Shown: positions 55,671 through 64,000 of the stretch, one piece after another
Numbering within the stretch: position 1 is the first letter of the stretch
Layout: each line of letters begins with the position of its first letter
Assembly (NCBI RefSeq): GCF_023522835.1
Contig: NZ_JALCZU010000009.1
Location: 141,535-205,534, forward strand
DNA from: Oceanobacillus saliphilus
GTDB lineage: Bacteria; Bacillota; Bacilli; Bacillales; Amphibacillaceae
Direction: 5' to 3'
Length of the DNA: 64,000 nt
The notes under the pieces: model-generated
What the model was told of the DNA's origin: nothing
The model's input: only the letters and a program-made list of their open reading frames with translations
The model's database searches: none
Position numbers and translations under genes: made by a program

Positions 55671-55931
55671 AAGAAGCAAATACTTATCGATTTGTCAATA
55701 GTGGAAAACCTATGATTTTGGAAGGAAAATAAAGCTATTGAATGTGAAGCTGCTATTTTTTCATAAAAACAACCTTTTTTACGTATTGCATTTTGTCATA
55801 ATCCATTAAATTTCGACAAAATCCTTGATTTCGCTATTTCTTGATACGTATTCAGGATAAAAACTTTGAAAAATAACCCAACTAGCCATATAATAGATAA
55901 TGTACATTTTTGGACAGACGGGGGAACTATA

Positions 55932-56306
55932 ATGGAGTTTTTATTTATTGTCTTAGTTGTTCTACTTGCGGTTGGAGTTTTCCGCTACTATAGACAACGA
56001 AATTATTTAAAGGTGTTAACAGAGGATCAGTTCCGGGAAGGTTACCGTAAAGCACAGCTTATCGATGTAAGAGAACCTCAGGAATTTGACCGTGGACATA
56101 TTCTCGGAGCGAGAAATATTCCGGTTAGCCAGATGCGTCAACGGCTTGTCGAAATGCGAAAAGATAAACCAGTATACCTATATTGCCAGGGTGGTTCTCG
56201 TTCTGCCAGAGCGGCACAGTTACTGCATAAAAAAGGGTATCAGGATATCTACCAGCTAAAAGGCGGCTTCAAAAAATGGACTGGTAAAATAAAAACCAAA
56301 AATTAA
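55932..56306 (+). CDS. yqhL: Membrane-anchored rhodanese-like protein (YqhL)
   Basis: A 124-residue protein with one N-terminal membrane helix (about 2-19) and a rhodanese domain. The active-site loop YLYCQGGSRSA has the catalytic cysteine. The ATG behind GGGGG is chosen over an upstream in-frame one. yqhL lies beside the gcv genes as in B. subtilis, but lipM, expected next, is absent. Likely sulfur transfer; substrate unknown. Confidence 0.9.
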   Translation: MEFLFIVLVVLLAVGVFRYYRQRNYLKVLTEDQFREGYRKAQLIDVREPQEFDRGHILGARNIPVSQMRQRLVEMRKDKPVYLYCQGGSRSARAAQLLHKKGYQDIYQLKGGFKKWTGKIKTKN

Positions 56307-56312
56307 AAGTTT

Positions 56313-56345
56313 AAGCCCAGGCATGTTAACTCCTGGGCTTTTTTT
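56313..56345. terminator. Terminator between yqhL and gcvPB
   Basis: AAGCCCAGG (56313-56321) pairs with CCTGGGCTT (56332-56340), followed by T residues on the plus strand. Confidence 0.85.
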
Positions 56346-56357
56346 CTTCATGTCAAA

Positions 56358-57818
56358 TCATTGTTTGTTATATCTAAGAATTGGCTTTCTTGCTGCTGTT
56401 GCTTCATCCATACGTTTTACGATTGTGGTATGTGGTGCCTCCTGAACGATTTCCGGATTGTTTCGGACCTCTTCAGCAATTGTAAGCATCGTATCGATAA
56501 AACCATCCAGTGTTTCTTTGGATTCAGTCTCTGTCGGTTCAATCATCAATCCTTCTTCAACATTTAACGGGAAGTAAATTGTTGGCGGATGATAATTGAA
56601 ATCTAAAAGCCGTTTTGCAATATCAAGTGTACGTACACCTAATTTTTTCTGTCTGCTTCCTGATAGGACAAATTCATGTTTGCAATGTTGTGGATATGGT
56701 AATTCATATTCCTTTTCCAATTTACGCATCATGTAATTGGCATTCAATACGGCAAATTCACTAACCTTTTTCAATCCTTCCGCACCCATTGTACGAATAT
56801 ACGTGTATGCACGCAGATTGATTCCAAAATTACCATAATACGGTTTTATTCTTCCAATCGATTGCGGTCTGTCGATATCAAATACATACGCATCATCTTT
56901 CTTTGTGATAACAGGTTTGGGAAGAAACGGTTCAAGTTCTTTGGATACACCAACTGGTCCTGAACCTGGTCCACCACCACCATGAGGACCTGTAAATGTT
57001 TTATGGAGGTTAAGATGGACAGCATCAAACCCCATGTCTCCCGGACGGACATATCCCATGATCGCATTCAGGTTCGCCCCATCATAATAGAGTTTACCCC
57101 CTGCTCCGTGAACAATTTCAGCCATCTGAAGTATTTCCTTTTCAAATAAACCAAGTGTATTGGGATTTGTCAGCATGAGTGCAGCTGTGTCTCTACCAAC
57201 GACACGCTTTAGATCTTCCAAGTCGACTAAGCCAGCTTCATTTGATTTTACTGTAACTGCTTCAAATCCTGCCACGGCTGCAGAGGCTGGATTAGTACCA
57301 TGTGCTGAATCAGGAACGATAACTTTAGTTCTTTCGTAATCACCATTGGACTCATGGAAAGCGCGAATCATCATTAAAGCAGTCCATTCGCCATGTGCTC
57401 CGGCAGCTGATTGCAAGGAGACTTCATACATACCGGTAATTTCCTTCAGGGACGTTTGTAAATCATAGAGCATTTCCATTGCGCCCTGTACGGTTTTCGG
57501 ATCCTGATAAGGGTGTATATGCGTGAATCCTTCTAGACGTGCCACATCTTCGTTGATCTTCGGATTGTACTTCATTGTACATGATCCAAGTGGATAAAAT
57601 CCGGAATCGACACCATAGTTTCTATTGGAAAGTCCCGTATAATGACGCATGATATCCAGTTCACTTACTTCAGGTAAATCTGGTGCATTTTTACGAATGT
57701 AGACATCTTCCAATTCAGCGTCCAAATCGAATTCAGTTACATCCAACTCCGGCAGACTGTAGCTGGTTCTACCCTCTTTACTGCGTTCGAAAATTAATGG
57801 AAAATCCTGATTAGCCAT
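56358..57818 (-). CDS. gcvPB: Glycine decarboxylase P-protein subunit 2
   Basis: A 486-residue subunit of the pyridoxal-phosphate glycine decarboxylase. The cofactor lysine lies in [23 protein letters not shown]. The ATG with GGGGG upstream overlaps the gcvPA stop by eight bases, so translation is probably coupled. It works with GcvPA, GcvT, the H protein and a lipoamide dehydrogenase encoded elsewhere. Confidence 0.96.
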   Translation of the reverse strand: MANQDFPLIFERSKEGRTSYSLPELDVTEFDLDAELEDVYIRKNAPDLPEVSELDIMRHYTGLSNRNYGVDSGFYPLGSCTMKYNPKINEDVARLEGFTHIHPYQDPKTVQGAMEMLYDLQTSLKEITGMYEVSLQSAAGAHGEWTALMMIRAFHESNGDYERTKVIVPDSAHGTNPASAAVAGFEAVTVKSNEAGLVDLEDLKRVVGRDTAALMLTNPNTLGLFEKEILQMAEIVHGAGGKLYYDGANLNAIMGYVRPGDMGFDAVHLNLHKTFTGPHGGGGPGSGPVGVSKELEPFLPKPVITKKDDAYVFDIDRPQSIGRIKPYYGNFGINLRAYTYIRTMGAEGLKKVSEFAVLNANYMMRKLEKEYELPYPQHCKHEFVLSGSRQKKLGVRTLDIAKRLLDFNYHPPTIYFPLNVEEGLMIEPTETESKETLDGFIDTMLTIAEEVRNNPEIVQEAPHTTIVKRMDEATAARKPILRYNKQ

Positions 57819-59160
57819 TGATATCCCCCAATTCCTTAACAAAAGTATCAATTTCTTCTTTTGAACGTATTTCTGTCACTGCAACCAGCATATGTCCTTT
57901 TAACTCAGGGTAATCGCGTTCGAGATCATACCCACCGATGATTCCTTTGTTAAACAGTTTGTTGTTGATGTCATCTACAGAACTGGAAAGCTTTACAACA
58001 AATTCATTGAAGAAAGGACTTTCAAAAACGACTTCTAAATTAGCTTCTTTCATTCTGGATTTTGCGTATCTTGCCTTCTGCATATTTAATGTTGCCATCT
58101 TTTTAATTCCTTGTTTACCAATAGAACTCATCGCGACAGAACTGGCAAGTGCATTTAACGCCTGATTGGAACAAATGTTTGAAGTAGCTTTATCACGGCG
58201 AATATGCTGCTCCCTTGCTTGCAATGTTAAAACAAAACCTCTTACACCATCTTCATCTTTTGTTTGGCCGACGAGTCGCCCGGGCACTTTACGCATTAAT
58301 TTCTCTGTAGTAGCAAAATATCCACAATGAGGACCTCCAAATTGTGCTGGAATTCCAAATACCTGTGTGTCACCGACAACGATATCAGCACCAAATTCAC
58401 CAGGTGGGGTCAGGTACCCTAGTGCCAATGGATTACTGGATACGATAAACATTGTCTTCTTTTGCTGTTTGATTAACTCTTCTATTTTTTGCAATGGCTC
58501 AATCTGACCAAAAAAGTTTGGATATTGAACAACAACACCAGCAATTGTGTCATCCAATTCCTCATCTAACTGCTTGAGGTCGGTTAGGCCATCGATCAAT
58601 CCAATCTCAACGATTTCCACACCCTGCCCTCTTGCATACGTTTCGATTACAGCACGTGATTCAGGATGGACAGATTTCGAGACAAGTACTTTTTTCTTTT
58701 TTGTCTGAGCTGCACTTAAATTCACAGCTTCAGCGAGTGAAGTTCCTCCATCATACATGGAAGAGTTTGCGACAGGCATTCCTGTTAATTCGGAAATCAT
58801 TGTCTGGAATTCAAAAATAGCCTGCAGCTCACCTTGAGAAATTTCTGGCTGATATGGTGTATATGCAGTATAGAATTCAGATCTTGAGATGACATGATCG
58901 ACGACGGAAGGTATAAAGTGATCATAAACTCCAGCACCGAGAAAGGAACTGTATTGCTTCAAGTTGGCATTTTTATTTGCCATAGCGGTAAGTTCTTTTT
59001 TTAACTCATATTCGTTGACAGGATTTTTTAGGTCCAATTCCCCTTTAAACCTAACATTGTCCGGAATGTCTGAAAAAAGTTCGTCTGTAGACTTTACTCC
59101 GATTGAATGGAGCATTTCTTTTTTATCAGTTTCTGTCATAGGTAAATAACGAAATTCCAT
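57811..59160 (-). CDS. gcvPA: Glycine decarboxylase P-protein subunit 1
   Basis: A 449-residue subunit with N-terminal [13 protein letters not shown] and the motifs [23 protein letters not shown] and SNICSNQAL typical of GcvPA. It lacks the cofactor lysine, which is in GcvPB. GGGAGG precedes the ATG. Confidence 0.96.
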   Translation of the reverse strand: MEFRYLPMTETDKKEMLHSIGVKSTDELFSDIPDNVRFKGELDLKNPVNEYELKKELTAMANKNANLKQYSSFLGAGVYDHFIPSVVDHVISRSEFYTAYTPYQPEISQGELQAIFEFQTMISELTGMPVANSSMYDGGTSLAEAVNLSAAQTKKKKVLVSKSVHPESRAVIETYARGQGVEIVEIGLIDGLTDLKQLDEELDDTIAGVVVQYPNFFGQIEPLQKIEELIKQQKKTMFIVSSNPLALGYLTPPGEFGADIVVGDTQVFGIPAQFGGPHCGYFATTEKLMRKVPGRLVGQTKDEDGVRGFVLTLQAREQHIRRDKATSNICSNQALNALASSVAMSSIGKQGIKKMATLNMQKARYAKSRMKEANLEVVFESPFFNEFVVKLSSSVDDINNKLFNKGIIGGYDLERDYPELKGHMLVAVTEIRSKEEIDTFVKELGDING

Positions 59161-59173
59161 TACTAGTTCCTCC

Positions 59174-60289
59174 CTATTTATCACGTTTGTAGAATGGTGT
59201 TTTTACTACAACTGCTTTAAGTGTACGTTTCCTTACCTGTACTTCCAATTCCGTTCCTTCACTGGCGTACTGCGAATCTACCAAGACAAGACCAATATTT
59301 CTATCCAATGTAGGTGATTGTGTGCCTGAAGTAACAAATCCGATTTCTTCCCCATCCTTTATTACGGAATAACCATGGCGAGGAATACCTTTATCAATCA
59401 TTTCAATACCTGCTAATTTTCTGGATGGTCCATTTTCAATCTGCTCTTTTAGAATATCTTTACCGATAAAGTCTATTCCCTTATTCACCTTAACGGCAAA
59501 TGTAAGACCGGCTTCTACAGGAGTAATTTCTTTTGATAACTCTTGTCCGTACAATGCTAGATTTGCTTCGAATCGAAGTGTATCTCTTGCACCGAGCCCT
59601 ATCGGTTCAATGCCATTTTCTTGTCCTGCATGGAGTATCAAATTCCACAGTGCGGGGCCATCTGATTTATCAATATAAATCTCAAACCCATCTTCCCCTG
59701 TATAACCAGTACGGGAAACAATTGCCTTGCTTTTAAGATCTGTGAAGCGGACATCATCCTTGAAACGGAAGAATCCAATTTCACCTAGTTCCGTGTCCGT
59801 TATCTTTTGCAGAATTTCCTGCGATTTTGGACCTTGCAAAGCCAATTGTACATAGTGTTCCGATACATTAGTAATCGATACTTCTTCATCGGTGTAATGA
59901 TTATTTTGAATCAGCCATTTATAATCCTTTTCTGTATTTGCCGCATTGACAACGAGAAGATAATTGTTTTCCTCCAACATATACACAATCAGATCATCGA
60001 CCGTACCGCCATTTTCGTAACACATAATCGTGTATTGACAACGGAAAGGCACTAATTTTGATACATCGTTTGTTACTAAATGTTGTAAAAATTCCAAGCT
60101 TTTTGGTCCTTTTACAGAAATCTCCCCCATATGGGAAACATCAAAAAGACCTGCTTTTGTACGTGTTGCTTCGTGTTCCTTTTTGATACCGGAAAACTGT
60201 ACTGGAAGATCCCATCCACCAAAATCAATTGTTTTTGCCCCATGTTTCTCATATTCAGGAAATAAAGGTGTGCGTTTTAATTCATTCAT
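59174..60289 (-). CDS. gcvT: Glycine cleavage system T protein (aminomethyltransferase)
   Basis: A 371-residue folate-dependent aminomethyltransferase. [11 protein letters not shown], the catalytic-Asp region [10 protein letters not shown] and the folate-contact [14 protein letters not shown] are present. It is the first gene of gcvT-gcvPA-gcvPB. An in-frame GTG three codons earlier is possible but sits very close to the ribosome site. Confidence 0.95.
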   Translation of the reverse strand: MNELKRTPLFPEYEKHGAKTIDFGGWDLPVQFSGIKKEHEATRTKAGLFDVSHMGEISVKGPKSLEFLQHLVTNDVSKLVPFRCQYTIMCYENGGTVDDLIVYMLEENNYLLVVNAANTEKDYKWLIQNNHYTDEEVSITNVSEHYVQLALQGPKSQEILQKITDTELGEIGFFRFKDDVRFTDLKSKAIVSRTGYTGEDGFEIYIDKSDGPALWNLILHAGQENGIEPIGLGARDTLRFEANLALYGQELSKEITPVEAGLTFAVKVNKGIDFIGKDILKEQIENGPSRKLAGIEMIDKGIPRHGYSVIKDGEEIGFVTSGTQSPTLDRNIGLVLVDSQYASEGTELEVQVRKRTLKAVVVKTPFYKRDK

Positions 60290-60322
60290 CCCATCCACTC
60301 TCCTGTCTTTAAATTAAAAATT

Positions 60323-60560
60323 ACATAAAAATAGAGACTTCCTCCATACTGAAGAAAATCTCTGTCCTTAAACCAGAAAGTTGCATATCTGTACCGATTT
60401 AAATGTCAATCAATATAGATACTTGCTTCGTGGGTGGTTTACATACGTAAACACTCTCCAGAGTTGCGTCCTACAAGAGTCTTTTTGCCTGAGAGATTCG
60501 CTCTTAACTTGCTCCTTCGGCGTTACTGTTCGTAAGCTCTCCCCTTGTAATCATCCGCTG
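60323..60560 (-). ncRNA. Tandem glycine riboswitch upstream of gcvT
   Basis: The minus strand closely follows the B. subtilis gcvT riboswitch. Aptamer 1 has GGGGAGAGC, CGCCGAAGGAGCAA and AATCTCTCAGGCAAAAAGA. The linker CGCAACTCTGGAGAGTG leads to aptamer 2, which ends in AAGGACAGAG. A hairpin formed by GAGATTTTCTTC and GGAAGTCTC with a T-run is the terminator platform. Glycine binding should favour readthrough into the gcv operon. Confidence 0.92.
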
Positions 60561-60691
60561 ATGAAAATAATATATTTGGTTATACTATGAACCAGTACTT
60601 GAGAAAGTCTATTTCTTTTAGAATTATATCATAATAAATACTAAAATTATAGTAAAATCCAAATTTTAATAATGGGAAGTGGAATTATCAT

Positions 60692-62344
60692 ATGGATTCT
60701 ATTCATGTACAGAAAGATACATCTTTTATAGATGAACTCGAGTCAGTCATTGAGAAAAATGATCAACTATCTAATTGGGATCTTTTTTCAATGGCCTATC
60801 AAGCTGAGCTAACGACAATAACCCCTTCATTTAATGGGCTGCGTGCCCTAACATATCTCCCTCATATGAAATTTTTGGAACACCAGATTGAAGTGGCCCA
60901 ACAGGCAATTGAAACGATGAATGGGAGAGCGATATTGGCAGATGAAGTAGGTTTAGGTAAGACAATTGAAGCTGGGCTTATTTTAAAAGAATACATGATT
61001 CGAGGGTTGGTTAAGAACGCCTTAATTCTTGTGCCGGCTTCATTAGTCAATCAATGGGTCAATGAATTGAACGAAAAGTTTTATATACCTGCAGTAGCTC
61101 ATCGAAAGAACTACAGCTGGAAGGACAATCCGGTTATCGTATCTTCACTGGATACTGCGAAGCGTTCTCCCAATCAGGAAGAGATTTTGGATACAGCCTA
61201 TGATTTCATTCTGATTGACGAGGCACATAAGTTGAAAAATCATAAGACCAAAAACTACCAATTTGCTAGGGCATTGAAAAAGAAATATTGTCTGCTGCTG
61301 ACAGCCACACCAGTGCAGAACCGCCTGATTGAAATATTTAATCTGATCACCATTCTTAAACCCGGACATTTAGGAAGCTATGAATCCTTTGTCGAAAAGT
61401 TTGGCAAAGACCGGAATAAGCTGGAACAAGATCCATATTTAAAGCAATTAATTCAAAAGGTCATGATTCGCAATACCAGAAAAGCAACCAAGCTTACCCA
61501 ATCAAAACGGAAAATAAAAACGGTTTGGCTCGATTTTAATGAAGAATTTGGTAATACTTATGATCAGCTTGTAACAACTTCATTAGGATATTCAACTTTT
61601 TCTAAAATTACTTATTTAAGAGAATTTTGTTCATCACGGGAAGCATGCTACATGTCGCTTGCAAAAATTGTGGAGAATAATAAAGGAATTAAGCCGCTTC
61701 TAACCAAAATTGAACAACTACCCCATCATATAAAAGCCGAAAAGATTGTAGAATTAATTAAATCAATTGGAGATGAAAAAATTATCGTTTTTACCGAATA
61801 TCGTGCAACACAATTTTATCTTCAATGGTTTCTTAAGCAGCATGGGATTTCATCGGTTCCTTTCAGGGGTGGATTTAAAAGAGGGAAAAAGGATTGGATG
61901 AAACAGCTTTTCAAAGATCATGCACAAGTACTAATTGCCACAGAGGCCGGTGGTGAAGGTATAAATCTCCAATTCTGCAATCACTTGATTAATTATGACC
62001 TCCCATGGAATCCGATGCGGCTTGAACAGAGAATTGGACGTATACACCGATATGGCCAGGAAAAGGATGTTCATATTTATAATCTTGTTATTCGAAATAC
62101 AATTGAGGAACATATCCTTACCCTACTCTATGAAAAAATCAACTTGTTCGAAAAAGTTGTCGGAAATCTTGATGATATTCTTGCAGAGCTCAATATACAA
62201 AGTATTGAGACTGAAATGGAATCGATTTATAAGGAATCTACATCTTCAGGAGAGGTCAGGATCAAATTAAATAACCTATCATCGATCATACAAAGTTCTG
62301 CGATACATGATGATACGGAGGAGAGACGTTATGGCAATAACTAA
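60692..62344 (+). CDS. yqhH: SNF2-family DEAD/DEAH helicase-like ATPase (YqhH)
   Basis: A 550-residue Swi2/Snf2 ATPase: motif I ADEVGLGKTIEAG, motif II LIDEAHKLKNH, motif III LLTATPVQN, and in the second lobe VFTEYRATQFYL, ATEAGGEGINLQ and QRIGRIHRYGQ. It is divergent from the gcv operon, as in B. subtilis, and overlaps yqhG. Its biological role is not established. Confidence 0.92.
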   Translation: MDSIHVQKDTSFIDELESVIEKNDQLSNWDLFSMAYQAELTTITPSFNGLRALTYLPHMKFLEHQIEVAQQAIETMNGRAILADEVGLGKTIEAGLILKEYMIRGLVKNALILVPASLVNQWVNELNEKFYIPAVAHRKNYSWKDNPVIVSSLDTAKRSPNQEEILDTAYDFILIDEAHKLKNHKTKNYQFARALKKKYCLLLTATPVQNRLIEIFNLITILKPGHLGSYESFVEKFGKDRNKLEQDPYLKQLIQKVMIRNTRKATKLTQSKRKIKTVWLDFNEEFGNTYDQLVTTSLGYSTFSKITYLREFCSSREACYMSLAKIVENNKGIKPLLTKIEQLPHHIKAEKIVELIKSIGDEKIIVFTEYRATQFYLQWFLKQHGISSVPFRGGFKRGKKDWMKQLFKDHAQVLIATEAGGEGINLQFCNHLINYDLPWNPMRLEQRIGRIHRYGQEKDVHIYNLVIRNTIEEHILTLLYEKINLFEKVVGNLDDILAELNIQSIETEMESIYKESTSSGEVRIKLNNLSSIIQSSAIHDDTEERRYGNN

Positions 62345-63107
62345 TCTGAATTCATTTTTATGTAGCTATTTCACTGCAAAAAAATGCAGGATTATCCAGA
62401 ATAATGATGGGATACTCAACATACAGCTGAATGAACAAATGGACAGGGAATTAATGAACAGACCATTTTACTGGCATTATATTAAAAAGATCGGACGTGA
62501 AGGTGATCCCATGCAGCTAACGTTAATTACAAATCCTGACAAGCGTGATATACCTGGTGAATGGATCCACTTCGGAAGTCCCAGACTGCAGCAGATTATG
62601 AATAATCTGAAGCGTAATGAACGCTTTACGAAGTTGTTTCAAAAAATAGAAACTACAAACAAAACCCCTCTCTACCCATGGCTAGTAACCAATATTAAAA
62701 TAAGTTACCAGGGTCAACTTAAAAAAGATGAGATATTTTCAATAGGCTTGCAACTAGTCAATGGCAGAATGAGAACAGATATGATGGAAGCATTGAATGA
62801 ATTGGAACTTCAGACGACAATTTCCGACTTTTGTTTCACCCTCTCTCCAATCATTAAGCTTAAAAGTGGCTATTTTAGAATGGAAGAGGTTATTTCCAAT
62901 TACGTTTATAGTCAGGATCATGACTGGGCGAAAAGTTCTTTGGAAATCCTGGATGAAGAAATTCGTACGTTAAAGCATTTTTATACAGATGATGATGATC
63001 CGAAAATGAAGAAGGAAATGGACGAAATAACCAATCGTTACAATCCTTGTATAACGATGAACGTCATTAATGGAGGGATATTTTATTTGGAGAAAGATGC
63101 TTTATGA
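62331..63107 (+). CDS. yqhG: YqhG family protein
   Basis: A 258-residue soluble protein beginning AITNLNSFLCSYF. It matches YqhG in length and in its place after yqhH. The ATG with GGAGGAG upstream overlaps the yqhH end by 14 bases. No catalytic motif is visible. It probably acts with YqhH, judging only from the tight coupling. Confidence 0.85.
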   Translation: MAITNLNSFLCSYFTAKKCRIIQNNDGILNIQLNEQMDRELMNRPFYWHYIKKIGREGDPMQLTLITNPDKRDIPGEWIHFGSPRLQQIMNNLKRNERFTKLFQKIETTNKTPLYPWLVTNIKISYQGQLKKDEIFSIGLQLVNGRMRTDMMEALNELELQTTISDFCFTLSPIIKLKSGYFRMEEVISNYVYSQDHDWAKSSLEILDEEIRTLKHFYTDDDDPKMKKEMDEITNRYNPCITMNVINGGIFYLEKDAL

Positions 63108-63349
63108 TTTGCAGTTTCGTGAATACTTGAAATTCCCTTCTATATGTTATTCACTAAACTTTCGCATGGAAAATCTACAAATAACCTGAGTAGTAATTGG
63201 AGAATGGAGATACACTGCTTCAATTGACTTTGGATTAATTGTTAGGTCTATATCCAAGGCTTTTTACCATCGTATTTGATATAAAATGCGATGTAACTTC
63301 AATGTTAAATTTAAAGCATTTTTAATGAATAATAGATTCTCAAGCAACC

Positions 63350-63466
63350 GCAGCCCGTATACACTGCGCTTTCCACGGGCGACTGGTGAGCCCCTTCAAG
63401 AATCACGCATTTCAGTGTCTCACCGATGCCTTTCCTCCCGTTGGAGTCTCCGTGTATACGGGCTGC
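63350..63466. repeat. Dispersed hairpin repeat, copy A
   Basis: The outer stem GCAGCCCGTATACAC (63350-63364) pairs exactly with GTGTATACGGGCTGC (63452-63466). Inside are CGCTTTCCACGGGCGACT and an inner pair GGTGAG/CTCACC. Short open frames here on both strands are repeat sequence, not genes. Confidence 0.8.
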
Positions 63467-63642
63467 TAGTATAGGAGTTATTTCAAAAAGACAAAATCTC
63501 AGAACAATCGAAGCTTTTCGGTTAACTTTGATCAAATTCAGCATTTTTATAACAAGCTTCAAAGATATTTAGTAATCATCTTCACTAGACTCGATTATTC
63601 TATGGGGATGCGCAGGAGTAGTTGTCAGCAATCTTCTACCTA

Positions 63643-63760
63643 GCTCTGGGGAATACACGGAGACTTCTGCGGGAAGAGAGGCATCGGTGAGCCAGCGTAG
63701 CGCTTTAGCGCAAGTTGGCTCACCAGCCGCCCGCGAAAAGCGTAGTGTATTCCCCAGAGC
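63643..63760. repeat. Dispersed hairpin repeat, copy B (opposite orientation)
   Basis: The outer stem GCTCTGGGGAATACAC (63643-63658) pairs exactly with GTGTATTCCCCAGAGC (63745-63760). The interior is the reverse complement of copy A's, with an inner stem GGTGAGCCA/TGGCTCACC. Apart from the two copies and the terminator, 63108-64000 shows nothing recognisable. Confidence 0.8.
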
Positions 63761-63928
63761 GATCGCCGAAGTTACTTATACCGCGTCACAGCTTATATCA
63801 AATCCAATTGTAATTAATTAAGTTAATTCGGAGTTCACATAAAATTCGAGGTTTTTAAATCAACAAACATTACTTATTAGTGCAAAATTGAGTTATTGAA
63901 AAGAGGCTGGGACAAAACCCCAGTAAAT

Positions 63929-63986
63929 AAAAATAAGCGTGATACCATTCCATGAAAATTGGAAAAAAGGTATCACGCTTATTTTT
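63929..63986. terminator. Strong hairpin terminator at the window end
   Basis: AAAAATAAGCGTGATACC (63929-63946) pairs perfectly over 18 bp with GGTATCACGCTTATTTTT (63969-63986). GAGGCTGGGACAAAACCCC just before it resembles a short dispersed motif. The gene it serves lies beyond the window. Confidence 0.75.
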
Positions 63987-64000
63987 CTATTTATATTTAT

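Noticed and set aside
63286-63562. Open frames of 62 and 83 residues on both strands
   Set aside because: Both translate copy A of the hairpin repeat; such frames are often mis-annotated as hypothetical proteins.

Overview
The window is chromosomal DNA from a low-GC, endospore-forming member of the Bacillaceae, most likely an Oceanobacillus/Virgibacillus-type relative. It has spo0A, spoIVB and all eight spoIIIA genes. Gene order follows the Bacillus subtilis yqj-yqi-yqh region: rnz, polY1, yqjE, yqjD, yqjA, brxB, bkd, yqzF, spo0A, spoIVB, recN, ahrC, yqxC, ispA, xseB, xseA, folD, nusB, yqhY, accCB, spoIIIA, efp, yqhT, yqhR, yqhP, yqhO, mntR, yqhL, gcvPB-PA-T, yqhH, yqhG. Many genes start with TTG behind strong ribosome binding sites. 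Several genes present here in B. subtilis are absent: dxs, ptb, aroQ, yqhQ, lipM.

Layout. 1-3.6 kb: 3' end of RNase Z, an aldehyde dehydrogenase and DNA polymerase IV. 3.7-8.9 kb (minus): a propionyl-CoA/methylmalonyl-CoA operon with a split B12-dependent mutase whose cobalamin subunit is fused to the epimerase. 9.0-20.2 kb: a small membrane protein, yqjA, brxB, and the branched-chain keto acid dehydrogenase operon (bcd, buk, lpdV, bkdAA, bkdAB, bkdB) behind a sigma-54 promoter, with its activator bkdR. The bkd and mutase operons form one route: Val/Ile to propionyl-CoA to succinyl-CoA. 20.3-26.9 kb: yqzF, aspartokinase, spo0A, spoIVB, recN, argR. 26.9-42.4 kb: tlyA, isoprenoid, exonuclease VII, folate and acetyl-CoA carboxylase genes, spoIIIAA-AH, efp, a Xaa-Pro peptidase and yqhR. 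42.6-44.5 kb: yqhP, yqhO, mntR.

The accessory core is 44.7-55.6 kb. nrdJ (B12-dependent ribonucleotide reductase) is split by two group I introns at 54318-54755 and 52481-53672. The second encodes an endonuclease with a PD-(D/E)XK-like core and a zinc-binding-like cysteine cluster. Removing both introns restores an 853-residue frame. Just downstream of the nrdJ stop codon lies a 6.6-kb Tn7-like element (44757-51337). It has TGT...ACA termini, three putative transposase-binding repeats at each end in inverted orientation, and a TATGGT direct repeat on both sides. It is inserted in what was the nrdJ transcription terminator: the two flanks rejoin into a 12-bp hairpin. It carries a decayed tnsA-tnsD relic at the nrdJ-proximal end and an intact two-component system plus ABC transporter of the lantibiotic/bacitracin-resistance type as cargo. 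The layout mirrors Tn7 at glmS, but with nrdJ as the apparent attachment gene. This is the most novel feature of the window.

55.9-63.1 kb: rhodanese yqhL, the glycine cleavage operon behind a tandem glycine riboswitch, and yqhH-yqhG. 63.1-64 kb has no gene. It holds two copies of a hairpin-forming dispersed repeat, a third truncated copy of which lies near 2.1 kb, and a strong terminator. No tRNA, rRNA or CRISPR array was seen.
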